Notes under the pieces: generated by a model
Databases searched by the model: none
The model's input: only the letters and a program-made list of their open reading frames with translations
What the model was told of the DNA's origin: nothing
DNA from: Eubacteriales bacterium
Lineage (GTDB): Bacteria; Bacillota; Clostridia; Oscillospirales; Butyricicoccaceae
DNA: 64,000 bases
Assembly (NCBI GenBank): GCA_030524205.1
Contig: JAUNGZ010000001.1
Span: 1 to 64,000, forward strand
Direction: 5' to 3'
Position numbers and translations under genes: made by a program
Shown here: positions 34,251 through 41,582 of the stretch, in pieces
Numbering within the stretch: the stretch's first letter is position 1
Layout of the letters: the number at the start of each line of letters is the position of its first letter

Positions 34251-35069
34251 TCAAAGCACCTTGCCGAGAAAGCTGACGAGCCGCTCGCTTTTCGGGTGCT
34301 CAAACAGCTTATCCGGCGCGCCGGACTCCTGAATGACCCCGTCCGCCATGAACACGACGCGGTCGGCGACCTCGCGGGCGAAGCCCATCTCATGCGTGAC
34401 GATGATCATCGTCATGCCGTCCTTCGCCAGATCCTTCATCACCTCGAGCACCTCGCCCACCATCTCGGGGTCGAGCGCCGAGGTCGGCTCGTCGAACAGC
34501 ATGACCTCGGGCTCCATCGCCAGCGCGCGGGCGATGGCGATGCGCTGCTTCTGCCCGCCGGACAGCTGGCTCGGGTAAGCGTCGCGCTTATCGAGCAGGC
34601 CGACGCGCTCGAGCAGCCGTTCGGCCAGCGCGTTCGCGTCCGCGGCGGACAGCTTGCGCAGCTTGCGCGGGCCGAGCGTGATATTGTCCAGCACGGTCAG
34701 ATGCGGAAAGAGATTGAAGTGCTGGAACACCATGCCGATGCGCCGGCGCATCTTATTGATGTCGACCGGGCCGCGCGCCAAGCTCTGTCCGGCAAACTGC
34801 ACGTCGCCGCTCTGGATGGTCTCAAGCCGGTTGATGCAGCGCAAAAGCGTCGATTTGCCCGAGCCCGACGGGCCGATCAGCACGACCACGTCGCCCTTTT
34901 TCACGTACAGCTCGACGCCCTTCAGCACCTCGAGCGACTTAAAGCTCTTGCGCAGTTCGATCACCGCGATCAGCGGGTCGATCTCGGGCTGGAACGTCCG
35001 GCCGGACACGCCGTAGCGGGTCAGCGGTTCTTGGGTGCGGCCGCCGATGGCCAATGTGTTGGATTGCAT
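34251..35069 (-). CDS. Amino-acid ABC transporter ATP-binding protein (element-borne)
   Basis: 272 residues. Walker [11 protein letters not shown]-loop [13 protein letters not shown], signature [15 protein letters not shown] and Walker [13 protein letters not shown] are intact; GlnQ subgroup. The N-terminus has about 30 extra residues before the ABC core. The ATG at 35069 has GGAGG eight bases upstream. Its leader contains a consensus promoter followed at once by an intrinsic-terminator hairpin, which suggests attenuation. Confidence 0.92.
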   Translation of the reverse strand: MQSNTLAIGGRTQEPLTRYGVSGRTFQPEIDPLIAVIELRKSFKSLEVLKGVELYVKKGDVVVLIGPSGSGKSTLLRCINRLETIQSGDVQFAGQSLARGPVDINKMRRRIGMVFQHFNLFPHLTVLDNITLGPRKLRKLSAADANALAERLLERVGLLDKRDAYPSQLSGGQKQRIAIARALAMEPEVMLFDEPTSALDPEMVGEVLEVMKDLAKDGMTMIIVTHEMGFAREVADRVVFMADGVIQESGAPDKLFEHPKSERLVSFLGKVL

Positions 35070-35095
35070 TTTGCTTCCCTCCAATATGTATGGGA

Positions 35096-35142
35096 TAAAA
35101 GAAAAAGAGACAAGGCTGTCCTTACCGGACGTCCTTGTCTCT
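35096..35142 (-). terminator. Attenuator-like terminator in the ATPase gene leader
   Basis: Arms AGAGACAAGG and CCTTGTCTCT (35106-35142), extended by GTCC/GGAC, with a U-rich tail on the minus strand. It starts about 13 nt after the predicted transcription start and ends before the ribosome site of the downstream gene, so it cannot be the terminator of another gene. Confidence 0.8.
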
Positions 35143-35155
35143 GGTTGATGGCCTT

Positions 35156-35184
35156 ATTATAGGCCGCGGGAAACCCAATGTCAA
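35156..35184 (-). promoter_or_regulatory. Consensus promoter upstream of the attenuator
   Basis: On the minus strand TTGACA (35184-35179), 17-bp spacer, TATAAT (35161-35156). A perfect sigma-A promoter directed at the ABC ATPase gene. Confidence 0.9.
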
Positions 35185-35342
35185 CCGCATTTTCAAATTT
35201 CAGCCGGTTTCACAGAATGTATAAGCGACGCCGGCGCCCGCTTGTGGAACCTTTCCAGTTTTCGTATCCCATACCTTTCAAACCGCGATTTTTTGTTGAA
35301 TAAAATCATGTTAATTCATTGTTTTTCCGAATTATTTAAATA

Positions 35343-35384
35343 TTGACAGCGTTTAAAAACCGCGCTACATTGTATACAGTATAC
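35343..35384 (+). promoter_or_regulatory. Fe-ADH promoter with GntR-type operator, copy 1
   Basis: TTGACA (35343-35348), 17-bp spacer, TACATT (35366-35371). The operator ATTGTATACAGTATAC (35369-35384) overlaps the -10 and the start site, a repressing position. Confidence 0.83.
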
Positions 35385-35413
35385 GAAATGCCTTTGCATC
35401 GGAGGAAACTGAA

Positions 35414-36541
35414 ATGAAAAATCTGCGACTGACGGGCGAACGGCTCGTCACAGGCCCGGGCGCGCTGAACGCGCTCGGCGAACTATCCTTTACCCGCGCG
35501 ATGGTCGTGACGGGCGGGCATTCCATGTTCCGCAACGGCACGATCGACCGCGTCAAAGCGCTGCTCGCGCCAAAGGGCGCGGTCGAGGTCTACGGCGGCG
35601 TGGGCGCGAACCCGACGCGGGCCGAGGTGGAAAAGGGGCTGGACGCCATGCGGGCCTTCCGGCCCGATCTGGTCGTCGCGGTCGGCGGCGGCTCGGCGAT
35701 CGACGCGGCCAAGGCCATGCTGCTCTTTTATGAGTGGCCTTCGCTGAACTTTGACAACGTGTTCCAAACGCCTCTGCCGCAAAAGCGCACGCACACGGCC
35801 TTCGCCGCCGTGCCCTCGACCTCGGGCACGGCGAGCGAGGTCACGCACGTGACCGTCGTCACCTTCCCCGCACTGCATCAGAAGCTTGCCATCAAGACCG
35901 AGGCGCTGCGGCCGGACATTGCGATTTTGGACGGGGAGATCTGTCTGTCCCTGCCCGCGCACATCGCCGCCGAAACCGGCATGGACGCGCTGACCCACGC
36001 GATCGAGTGCTTCACCAACCGCTCGAAGGACACGTTCACCGATCTGCTCGCCAAGGGCGCGGTCGAGGGCATTTTTGACTGGCTGCCCCGCTCGGTGCGG
36101 ACGGGCGACCTCGAGAGCCGCCAAAGGATGCACGAGTATTCCTGCATGGCGGGCATGGCGTTTTCCAACGCGGGGCTGGGCATGGTACACGGCATCTCGC
36201 ACGCCTTTTCCGCGCGGTACAACACCGCGCACGGGCTGGCCAACGCGGTCATCCTGCCGTTCGTGCTCGATTATAACCGCCGCGACCCGTGGGTCGCCGC
36301 GCAGCTTGACCGGCTTTCGGCGGCGCTGGGCGGCGACGCGGTCGAGCGCGTGCGTGCGCTGTCCGCCGCGGTCGGCATTCCGTCCTGCTTAAAGGAGACG
36401 GGCATTGCAGAGGAGGATTTCCGGCGCGATGAAACCGCGCTGATCGAAGGCTCGCTGCTCGGCTCGACGGCGGTCAACCCTGTCCCGATGACCGCCGACA
36501 CCATCGCGCCCATAGTGCGCGCGGCCTACTTTGGCGGCTGA
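35414..36541 (+). CDS. Iron-containing alcohol dehydrogenase (element-borne)
   Basis: 375 residues. NAD motif AVGGGSAIDAAKAM, then VPSTSGTASEVTHV; metal ligands in GMDALTHAIEC, GMVHGISHAF and NTAHGLANA. It is a paralogue of 4hbD in fold but clearly different in sequence. It probably reduces a semialdehyde from the element-borne aminotransferase; if that is succinate semialdehyde, the product would be 4-hydroxybutyrate. GGAGG lies before the ATG. It is the first gene of the plus-strand unit and overlaps the next gene (TGATG). Confidence 0.88.
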   Translation: MKNLRLTGERLVTGPGALNALGELSFTRAMVVTGGHSMFRNGTIDRVKALLAPKGAVEVYGGVGANPTRAEVEKGLDAMRAFRPDLVVAVGGGSAIDAAKAMLLFYEWPSLNFDNVFQTPLPQKRTHTAFAAVPSTSGTASEVTHVTVVTFPALHQKLAIKTEALRPDIAILDGEICLSLPAHIAAETGMDALTHAIECFTNRSKDTFTDLLAKGAVEGIFDWLPRSVRTGDLESRQRMHEYSCMAGMAFSNAGLGMVHGISHAFSARYNTAHGLANAVILPFVLDYNRRDPWVAAQLDRLSAALGGDAVERVRALSAAVGIPSCLKETGIAEEDFRRDETALIEGSLLGSTAVNPVPMTADTIAPIVRAAYFGG

Positions 36542-37476
36542 TGGACGCCGCGCTGCTGACCCTGCATCAGGTGGTGCTGATGCTGCTGCTCATCGCGGTG
36601 GGCGCGGCCTGCGCACGGCTTGGCTGGTTTACGGACGCGGTGGCGCGCGCGCTGAGCAAGTTCCTGCTGGGCTTTGTCACGCCCGCGCTGCTGCTGGACG
36701 CCTTCTATCAGCCCTATGACGCGCGCATGGCGCGCGGCCTGCTGCTGTCCGCCGCGCTGGGCGTGCTGTTCCACGCGCTGGCGGCGCTGCTCGCGCAGGC
36801 GCTCCTCCGCGGCGGGGCGGCGGAGACGCGCGCGGTCGCCCGGCTGGGCGCGGTCTACTCCAACTGCGGCTTTATGGCCTTCCCGCTCGTGCGCGCCGTT
36901 TTGGGGGACGAGGGCGTGTTTTACGGCAGCGCGTTCGTCGCCGTGTTCAACGTCTTCCTGTGGACGCACGGGCGCGCGCTGCTGCTCGGCCGCAAGGGGC
37001 TGGATGTGAAAAAGGCGCTCGGCAACCCGGGCGTGCTGGGCGCGGCGGCGGGCGCGCTGCTGTATTTCACGCGCCTGCCGCTGCCGGATATCGCGTCCGG
37101 CCTGATCGCCTCGCTCGCCTCGCTCAACACCCCGCTCGCCATGATGGTGACGGGCGTGTTCCTCGCGCGCTGCCGCCCGAAGGAGCTGCTCGACCGGCGC
37201 GTGCTCTATCCCGCCGCGCTGCGCATGTGCGTCATGCCGGGCGCGTTCCTGCTGCTGCTCGCCCTCACCGGCGCGGCGCGCTGGAGCGCCTCGGGCGGCG
37301 CCTTTGTGCTGACGGCCGCGCTGTGCGCGGGCTGCCCGTCCGCGGCCTCGAGCGTGCTGATGACCTCGTCGCTCGGGCTTGATTCGGCCTACGGCGCGCG
37401 CATTATCTTTGCCTCCAGCGTGTTGTCGGTCGTCACAGTGCCGCTGCTGGCGCTGGCGGCGTCCGGTTTGGCATAA
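36541..37476 (+). CDS. AEC-family transporter (element-borne)
   Basis: 311 residues, about ten hydrophobic helices, auxin-efflux-carrier fold. GAVYSNCGFMAFPLVRAVLGD (shown to 20: AVYSNCGFMAFPLVRAVLGD) and TPLAMMVTGVFLAR are characteristic. It probably exports or exchanges an organic acid made by the dehydrogenase it overlaps. Very high G+C at third positions, like its neighbours. A similar, non-identical protein is encoded at 59826-60731. Substrate unknown. Confidence 0.88.
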   Translation: MDAALLTLHQVVLMLLLIAVGAACARLGWFTDAVARALSKFLLGFVTPALLLDAFYQPYDARMARGLLLSAALGVLFHALAALLAQALLRGGAAETRAVARLGAVYSNCGFMAFPLVRAVLGDEGVFYGSAFVAVFNVFLWTHGRALLLGRKGLDVKKALGNPGVLGAAAGALLYFTRLPLPDIASGLIASLASLNTPLAMMVTGVFLARCRPKELLDRRVLYPAALRMCVMPGAFLLLLALTGAARWSASGGAFVLTAALCAGCPSAASSVLMTSSLGLDSAYGARIIFASSVLSVVTVPLLALAASGLA

Positions 37477-37478
37477 AT

Positions 37479-37513
37479 TTGACGCGCGGGACGGAATATT
37501 GTATACTGTATCC
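37479..37513 (+). promoter_or_regulatory. gntR promoter with operator, copy 2
   Basis: TTGACG (37479-37484), 17-bp spacer, TATACT (37502-37507). ATTGTATACTGTATCC (37498-37513) covers the -10. This implies autorepression by the GntR product. Confidence 0.82.
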
Positions 37514-37537
37514 ATCACATATCGGAGGTGAGCGGCT

Positions 37538-38191
37538 TTGTCGCTGAAAAACATCAAAAAGGAACCCTCGCTCGCCGACCGGGCATACGCGGCGATCAAG
37601 GCCGCCGTCATCTCGAACGAGCTGGCCCCGGGTACGGTGCTGGCCGAGGAAACGCTGGCCGAGCAGCTCGGCATCAGCCGTACGCCCATCCGCGCGGCGC
37701 TGCAGCGGCTCTTTTTCGAGGAGATCGTCACCCAGCGCGGCAAAAACCTGATCGTCGCGGACGTAAGCGAGCAGGACGCGCGCAACATCAACCGCGTGCG
37801 CGCCCAGCTTGAGCCGCTGGCCGTCACGCTGATCGGCGAAAAGGGCGGTCTGGCAAAAAACCAGCTTGAGCGCCTGCGCGCCTGCAATGACCGGCAGACC
37901 GCGGCCGCACGGGCGGGCGACGGCGCGGCCTTCCTCGATCAGGACTATCTGTTTCACACCATGCTCGCTCAGCTCTCCGGCAACAGCTATTTGGCCGATC
38001 TAGTCGAGCGCGGCAACCTGATCGTCAAGCGCTACCACATGCTGTCCGGCACACTGATTCGGAACAGCGCGGCGGCAAGCGAAGAGCACCGCACCATTTT
38101 GGACGCGCTGGAAAAACGGGACTATCCGCGCGCGGAGCAAGCCGTCCGCCGCCATCTCGAAAACGTCAACGCGCGTTTTTTCTTTACCTAA
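37538..38191 (+). CDS. GntR-family (FadR/FCD type) repressor of the element cargo
   Basis: 217 residues, TTG start with CGGAGGTG about ten bases upstream. The winged helix is at residues 10-75 (LAEQLGISRTPIRAALQRL), followed by an FCD ligand domain (RAQLEPLAVTLIGEK; HTMLAQLSGNSYLADLVERG; EEHRTILDALEKRDYPRAE). Four copies of a TTGTATAC-type palindromic motif lie before this gene, the Fe-ADH, the permease and the M20 gene. Both motif type and positions fit a FadR-subfamily repressor. Its ligand is presumably the imported amino acid or a catabolite. Confidence 0.92.
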   Translation: MSLKNIKKEPSLADRAYAAIKAAVISNELAPGTVLAEETLAEQLGISRTPIRAALQRLFFEEIVTQRGKNLIVADVSEQDARNINRVRAQLEPLAVTLIGEKGGLAKNQLERLRACNDRQTAAARAGDGAAFLDQDYLFHTMLAQLSGNSYLADLVERGNLIVKRYHMLSGTLIRNSAAASEEHRTILDALEKRDYPRAEQAVRRHLENVNARFFFT

Positions 38192-38211
38192 AGCGGTGTT
38201 AACCTCTATAA

Positions 38212-38246
38212 TATAGGCAGCCGCACTTGCCGGCGCACTGCCTATA
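38212..38246. repeat. Inverted repeat beside attR
   Basis: TATAGGCAG (38212-38220) and CTGCCTATA (38238-38246), 17-base loop that is itself GC-rich. The right arm touches the first base of the attP half-site. No T tract follows. It may be a terminator for gntR or a protein-binding site affecting recombination. Confidence 0.55.
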
Positions 38247-38297
38247 AGTTGTTCCTATCCGGTCGCAGCAGAGCAAAAAGCGCGTACCACCTACGAT
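38246..38297. other. attR: right junction of the intervening element
   Basis: The element arm is 38246-38270 (AAGTTGTTCC...CGCAGCA), the crossover GA is 38271-38272, and the cotJC half-site is 38273-38297. GCAGA is shared by both junctions (25054-25058 and 38268-38272). The arm pairs with 25059-25083 at 21 of 25 positions. Confidence 0.9.
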
Positions 38298-38555
38298 AAC
38301 CTGCTGCGCCTGATCGACGACCCGGACGTGCGCGAACCGCTCAAGTTCCTGCGCGAACGCGAGGTTGTGCATTTTCAGCGCTTTGGCGACGCCCTGCGCA
38401 TCGTGCAGGATAATTTGGACGCGAAAAACTACTATGCCTTTAATCCGGCAATTGATATCCGCCCGCCGAAAAAGACATGGGCCCCCACGCTGCCCAAGCT
38501 GGACGGAGAATCCTTTTCCCCGCCGGAAATGCAGCCGCCGCAGAAAAATCCCTAA
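38271..38555 (+). pseudogene. cotJC: CotJC 3' part (completed only after excision)
   Basis: 94 codons continuing CotJC from Glu136: EQKARTTYDNLLRLIDDPDV, then REPLKFLREREVVHFQRFGD. The remaining Mn-catalase ligands are here: Glu136, whose codon contains the crossover GA, and His169 in EREVVH. Their spacing of 33 residues equals that of Glu148/His181 in the Lactobacillus enzyme, as recalled. The C-terminal tail (KNYYAFNPAIDIRPPKKTW onward) is Pro-rich. No stop or frameshift interrupts it, so it appears maintained. It has no ribosome site of its own. The cotJ terminator follows. Confidence 0.95.
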
Positions 38556-38574
38556 GCCTCTCGCGTTTTTTTAC

Positions 38575-38598
38575 AAGCCTCCCCATCAGGGGAGGCTT
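38575..38598 (+). terminator. Terminator of the cotJ operon
   Basis: AAGCCTCCCC atca GGGGAGGCTT followed by TGTTTTT, 20 bp after the cotJC stop. It is separated from its operon promoter by the element. Confidence 0.93.
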
Positions 38599-38693
38599 TG
38601 TTTTTGAACATTTTACCAAGGCAATGTCCTTTTATTTTTTGGTCGTTTCTGGTATACTAGACAGAGATTTCTGAGATAATTGGGGGGCCAAAC

Positions 38694-39929
38694 ATGGAAG
38701 AGATCAAGCTGGTTATAACAGGCATGGGGGCGGTTACGCCGGTGGGCGTCGGCGTAAAAGCCTACTGGCGGTCGCTGGTCGAGGGACGCTGCGGCGTCGG
38801 CCCGATCACACGGTTCGATGCGTCCGGCCTGCCTGTACAAATTGCCGCCGAGCTCAAGGATTTTGACCCGGCCGACCATATGCCAAAAAGCCTTGCGCGC
38901 ACAATGGACCCGTTTATGCAGTTCGCTTTCGCCGCGGCGGACGAAGCGCTGCGGGACGGCGGACTAGCGGTCGCCGCCGAATCCGACCGTATCGGCATCG
39001 TGATGGGCACGGCGATGGACGGCGTGACCACGGTCGCGCAGACGCAGGCCGCGTTCGACGCGGGCAGCCGCGTCGGCCCGCGCTTCGTTCCCATGGCGAT
39101 CGGCAATATCGCGGCCGCGCAGATCGCCATCGCGCACGGCATCCACGGGCCGAGCCTGACGCTCAACACCGCCTGCTCGGCAGGGGGCGACGCGATGATG
39201 ACCGCGGCCATGCTGCTCAGAACCGGCGAGGCGGACGCCGTGCTCGCCGTCGGCGGCGAATCCATCCTGTGCCCGATCGTCGTTTCCGGTCTGTCGCAGG
39301 CCAAAGCGCTGTCCCGCTGCAACGACGATCCCGCGCACGCCTGCCGCCCGTTCGACTTAAACCGCGACGGCTTCGTCATCGGCGAGGGCGGCGGCGCGGT
39401 GCTGATCGAAACCGAGGCGCACGCGCTCGCGCGCGGCGCGGAGATCTACGCCGTGCTCGCGGGCTACGCCAACACCTCGGACGCGCACCACGTCACCGCC
39501 CCCTGCCCGGACGGCGCGGGCGCGGCCGCCTGCATGAAAAAAGCCCTTGCCCGCGCGGGGCTGCGGCCGGACGAGATCGGCTATATCAACGCGCACGGCA
39601 CCTCAACCCCGCTGGGCGACAAGGCGGAAACCCTTGCGGTCAAGGCCGTGTTCGACGGAAGGGACGGCGCGCCGCCGATTTCCTCCACCAAGTCCGCAAC
39701 CGGACACCTGATGGGCGCGGGCGGGCTGACCGAGGCGATCGCCTGCGTCATGGCTCTCCGCGAGGGCGTGCTGCCGCCCACGCTCCACCTCGATACGCCC
39801 GACCCGGACTGCGACCTCGATTATGTGCCCAACCGGGCGCGGCGCGCCGATATTTCCGCCGCCATGTCGAATTCGCTCGGCTTCGGCGGACAAAATTCCA
39901 GCATTATCCTTTCACGATACCAGAAATGA
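38694..39929 (+). CDS. Beta-ketoacyl-[ACP] synthase, FabF type
   Basis: 411 residues. The active-site triad is visible: Cys in LNTACSAGGDAMM, His in NAHGTSTPLGD, His in KSATGHLMGAGGLTEA. Gly-rich ends VITGMGAVTPVG and NSLGFGGQNSSI are normal. It extends acyl-ACP by two carbons. It is not in a fab operon; its partner is an acyl-CoA ligase 12 bp downstream, so a specialised acyl product is possible. A -10 TATACT lies at 38653-38658. GGGGGG precedes the ATG. Confidence 0.92.
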   Translation: MEEIKLVITGMGAVTPVGVGVKAYWRSLVEGRCGVGPITRFDASGLPVQIAAELKDFDPADHMPKSLARTMDPFMQFAFAAADEALRDGGLAVAAESDRIGIVMGTAMDGVTTVAQTQAAFDAGSRVGPRFVPMAIGNIAAAQIAIAHGIHGPSLTLNTACSAGGDAMMTAAMLLRTGEADAVLAVGGESILCPIVVSGLSQAKALSRCNDDPAHACRPFDLNRDGFVIGEGGGAVLIETEAHALARGAEIYAVLAGYANTSDAHHVTAPCPDGAGAAACMKKALARAGLRPDEIGYINAHGTSTPLGDKAETLAVKAVFDGRDGAPPISSTKSATGHLMGAGGLTEAIACVMALREGVLPPTLHLDTPDPDCDLDYVPNRARRADISAAMSNSLGFGGQNSSIILSRYQK

Positions 39930-39941
39930 GGCGAAACCACT

Positions 39942-41582
39942 TTGCAAAACCAATTCACCTACGACGCCGCCATGTTTCGCGACACCTTTGAAACACAATT
40001 CACTTACCTGAACGGCTTTCTGCGCAACGTATCCCGTTTCGGCGCGCGCGGCGCGCTGCACGACCCGCTCTCCGGCCGCCGCTGGACCTACCGGGAATTA
40101 AACGCCGAGGCCAACCGCCTTGCGCACGCCCTGCGCGCCGACGGCGTCGGCAAAAACGATGTGGTAATGTTCGCGCTTTTAAACTCGCCCGAGTTTGTGT
40201 TCTGCTACCTTGCGGCGCACAAGATCGGCGCGATCGCCTGTCCGGTCAACTACCGGCAGGGCGCGGGCGAGATCGCGCTCGTCATCGACGACAGCCGTCC
40301 CAAGGCCTTTGTCTATGACGCGGAATTCGGCGAACTCAGCGAAGGCGCGCTCCGGCTGGCCGCGCACAAGCCCGCCCGCGTCGTCATGGTCGACTATCAG
40401 GGCGAAAAGGCCGCGCCGGCGGGCGAGGCCGCTTACCGCGACTATGTCTCGGGCCAGCCCGAGACCGACCCGCCCATCGACTTTTCCCCTCATATTTACG
40501 ATGAAACCACGCGCCTTTACACCTCGGGTACGACCAACCGCCCCAAGGGCGTGCCGATCAACAACATAAACGAGGTGCTGTCCGCGCACGACGTGATGAT
40601 GCACTTCCCCCTCGGTCCGACCGACCGCACGATGAACATGACCCCGTGGTTCCACCGCGGCGGCATCCACTCGGGCGGGCCGTGCCCGACGCTGTACGCG
40701 GGCGGCGAATGCGTCATCCTGCGCGACTTCTCCCCCAAGCGCTGTCTGGAATACGCGGAAACGTACCGGATTTCCTTCCTGATCGGCGTGCCGACCATTC
40801 TGGCCATGCTCGCCCGCACGCAGGAGCGCACGCCCGCCGATCTGTCCGCCCTGCGCGGCATCGTCACGATGGGCGCGCCGTTTGAAAAGGCTGCGTGCGA
40901 GCAGTATATGAAGCTGCTGACCCCCAACATCTTCAACGGCTACGGCACGACCGAAACCTTCTGGAACACCTTCCTGCGCCCGTTCGACCTGCCCGATATG
41001 GCCGGCTCGGCCGGCCGCTCGTGCACGGACGACGAGGTGCGGCTGGTTGCCGTGCATGAGGACGGCTCGCACGCCGAGCCGGACGAATTGGTTGCCCGCG
41101 ACGGCAGGACCCCGGGCGAGATCATCATTTCCTCGCCCGCGAAAAGCGCGTTCTGCTATTTCAACAACCCCGAGCTGACCGCTCAGAAATTCTACAAGGG
41201 CTTTCTGTACACGGGCGACGTCGGCACGTGGGACGAAAACGAGTTTGTCTCCGTGTCCGGCCGCAAGGACGACATGATCGTATCCGCGGGCGAAAACATC
41301 TATCCGACGCAGATCGAAGCCGTTTTGAACGAGCACCCCAAGGTGGCCGAAAGCGCGGTCATCGGCATGCCGGACAAGCTGCGCGGCGAGGCCGTCGCCG
41401 CCTATGTCGTCCCGTCGGACGACAGCCTGACCGTCGACGAATTGAAGGACTACTGCACGCACAGCCCGATGCTCTCCTCGTACAAATGGCCGCGCGCGTA
41501 TCATCTGGTCAGCGAGCTGCCGCACACGGCGACGGGCAAGCTGATGCACTATAAGCTGCGCGAGAGTCGATTGAAATCATAA
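39942..41582 (+). CDS. Class I AMP-forming acyl-CoA synthetase
   Basis: 546 residues, TTG start. The ATP-binding P-loop is in RLYTSGTTNRPKGVPI. Other adenylate-forming motifs are NGYGTTETFW, YTGDVGTWDENEFVSVSGR and the C-terminal Lys in PHTATGKLMHYKLRES. It activates a carboxylic acid, probably a medium or long fatty acid, to a CoA thioester. It follows the FabF-like synthase closely and is likely cotranscribed. Its stop codon lies inside the first hairpin of the following array. Substrate not determined. Confidence 0.9.
   Translation: MQNQFTYDAAMFRDTFETQFTYLNGFLRNVSRFGARGALHDPLSGRRWTYRELNAEANRLAHALRADGVGKNDVVMFALLNSPEFVFCYLAAHKIGAIACPVNYRQGAGEIALVIDDSRPKAFVYDAEFGELSEGALRLAAHKPARVVMVDYQGEKAAPAGEAAYRDYVSGQPETDPPIDFSPHIYDETTRLYTSGTTNRPKGVPINNINEVLSAHDVMMHFPLGPTDRTMNMTPWFHRGGIHSGGPCPTLYAGGECVILRDFSPKRCLEYAETYRISFLIGVPTILAMLARTQERTPADLSALRGIVTMGAPFEKAACEQYMKLLTPNIFNGYGTTETFWNTFLRPFDLPDMAGSAGRSCTDDEVRLVAVHEDGSHAEPDELVARDGRTPGEIIISSPAKSAFCYFNNPELTAQKFYKGFLYTGDVGTWDENEFVSVSGRKDDMIVSAGENIYPTQIEAVLNEHPKVAESAVIGMPDKLRGEAVAAYVVPSDDSLTVDELKDYCTHSPMLSSYKWPRAYHLVSELPHTATGKLMHYKLRESRLKS

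Larger units (their letters stand above)
25057..38270. mobile_element. 13,214-bp skin-like intervening element in cotJC
   Basis: The interval between the two GA dinucleotides (25057 and 38271). Removing it joins codon 135 of the left part to Glu136 of the right part in frame, giving a 229-residue CotJC. A large serine recombinase is at the left end, with its 3' end at the junction. The element ends form a near-palindromic attP when joined. Contents: recombinase, a small coupled ORF, PTS remnants, then a GntR-linked catabolic and transport cluster. No phage structural, replication or conjugation gene was seen. Confidence 0.92.

Noticed and set aside
24652..38555. Two unrelated truncated cotJC paralogues instead of one split gene
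   Set aside because: The halves do not overlap, meet at one residue, restore exact ligand spacing, and are bounded by arms that form an attP. A chance pair would not do this.
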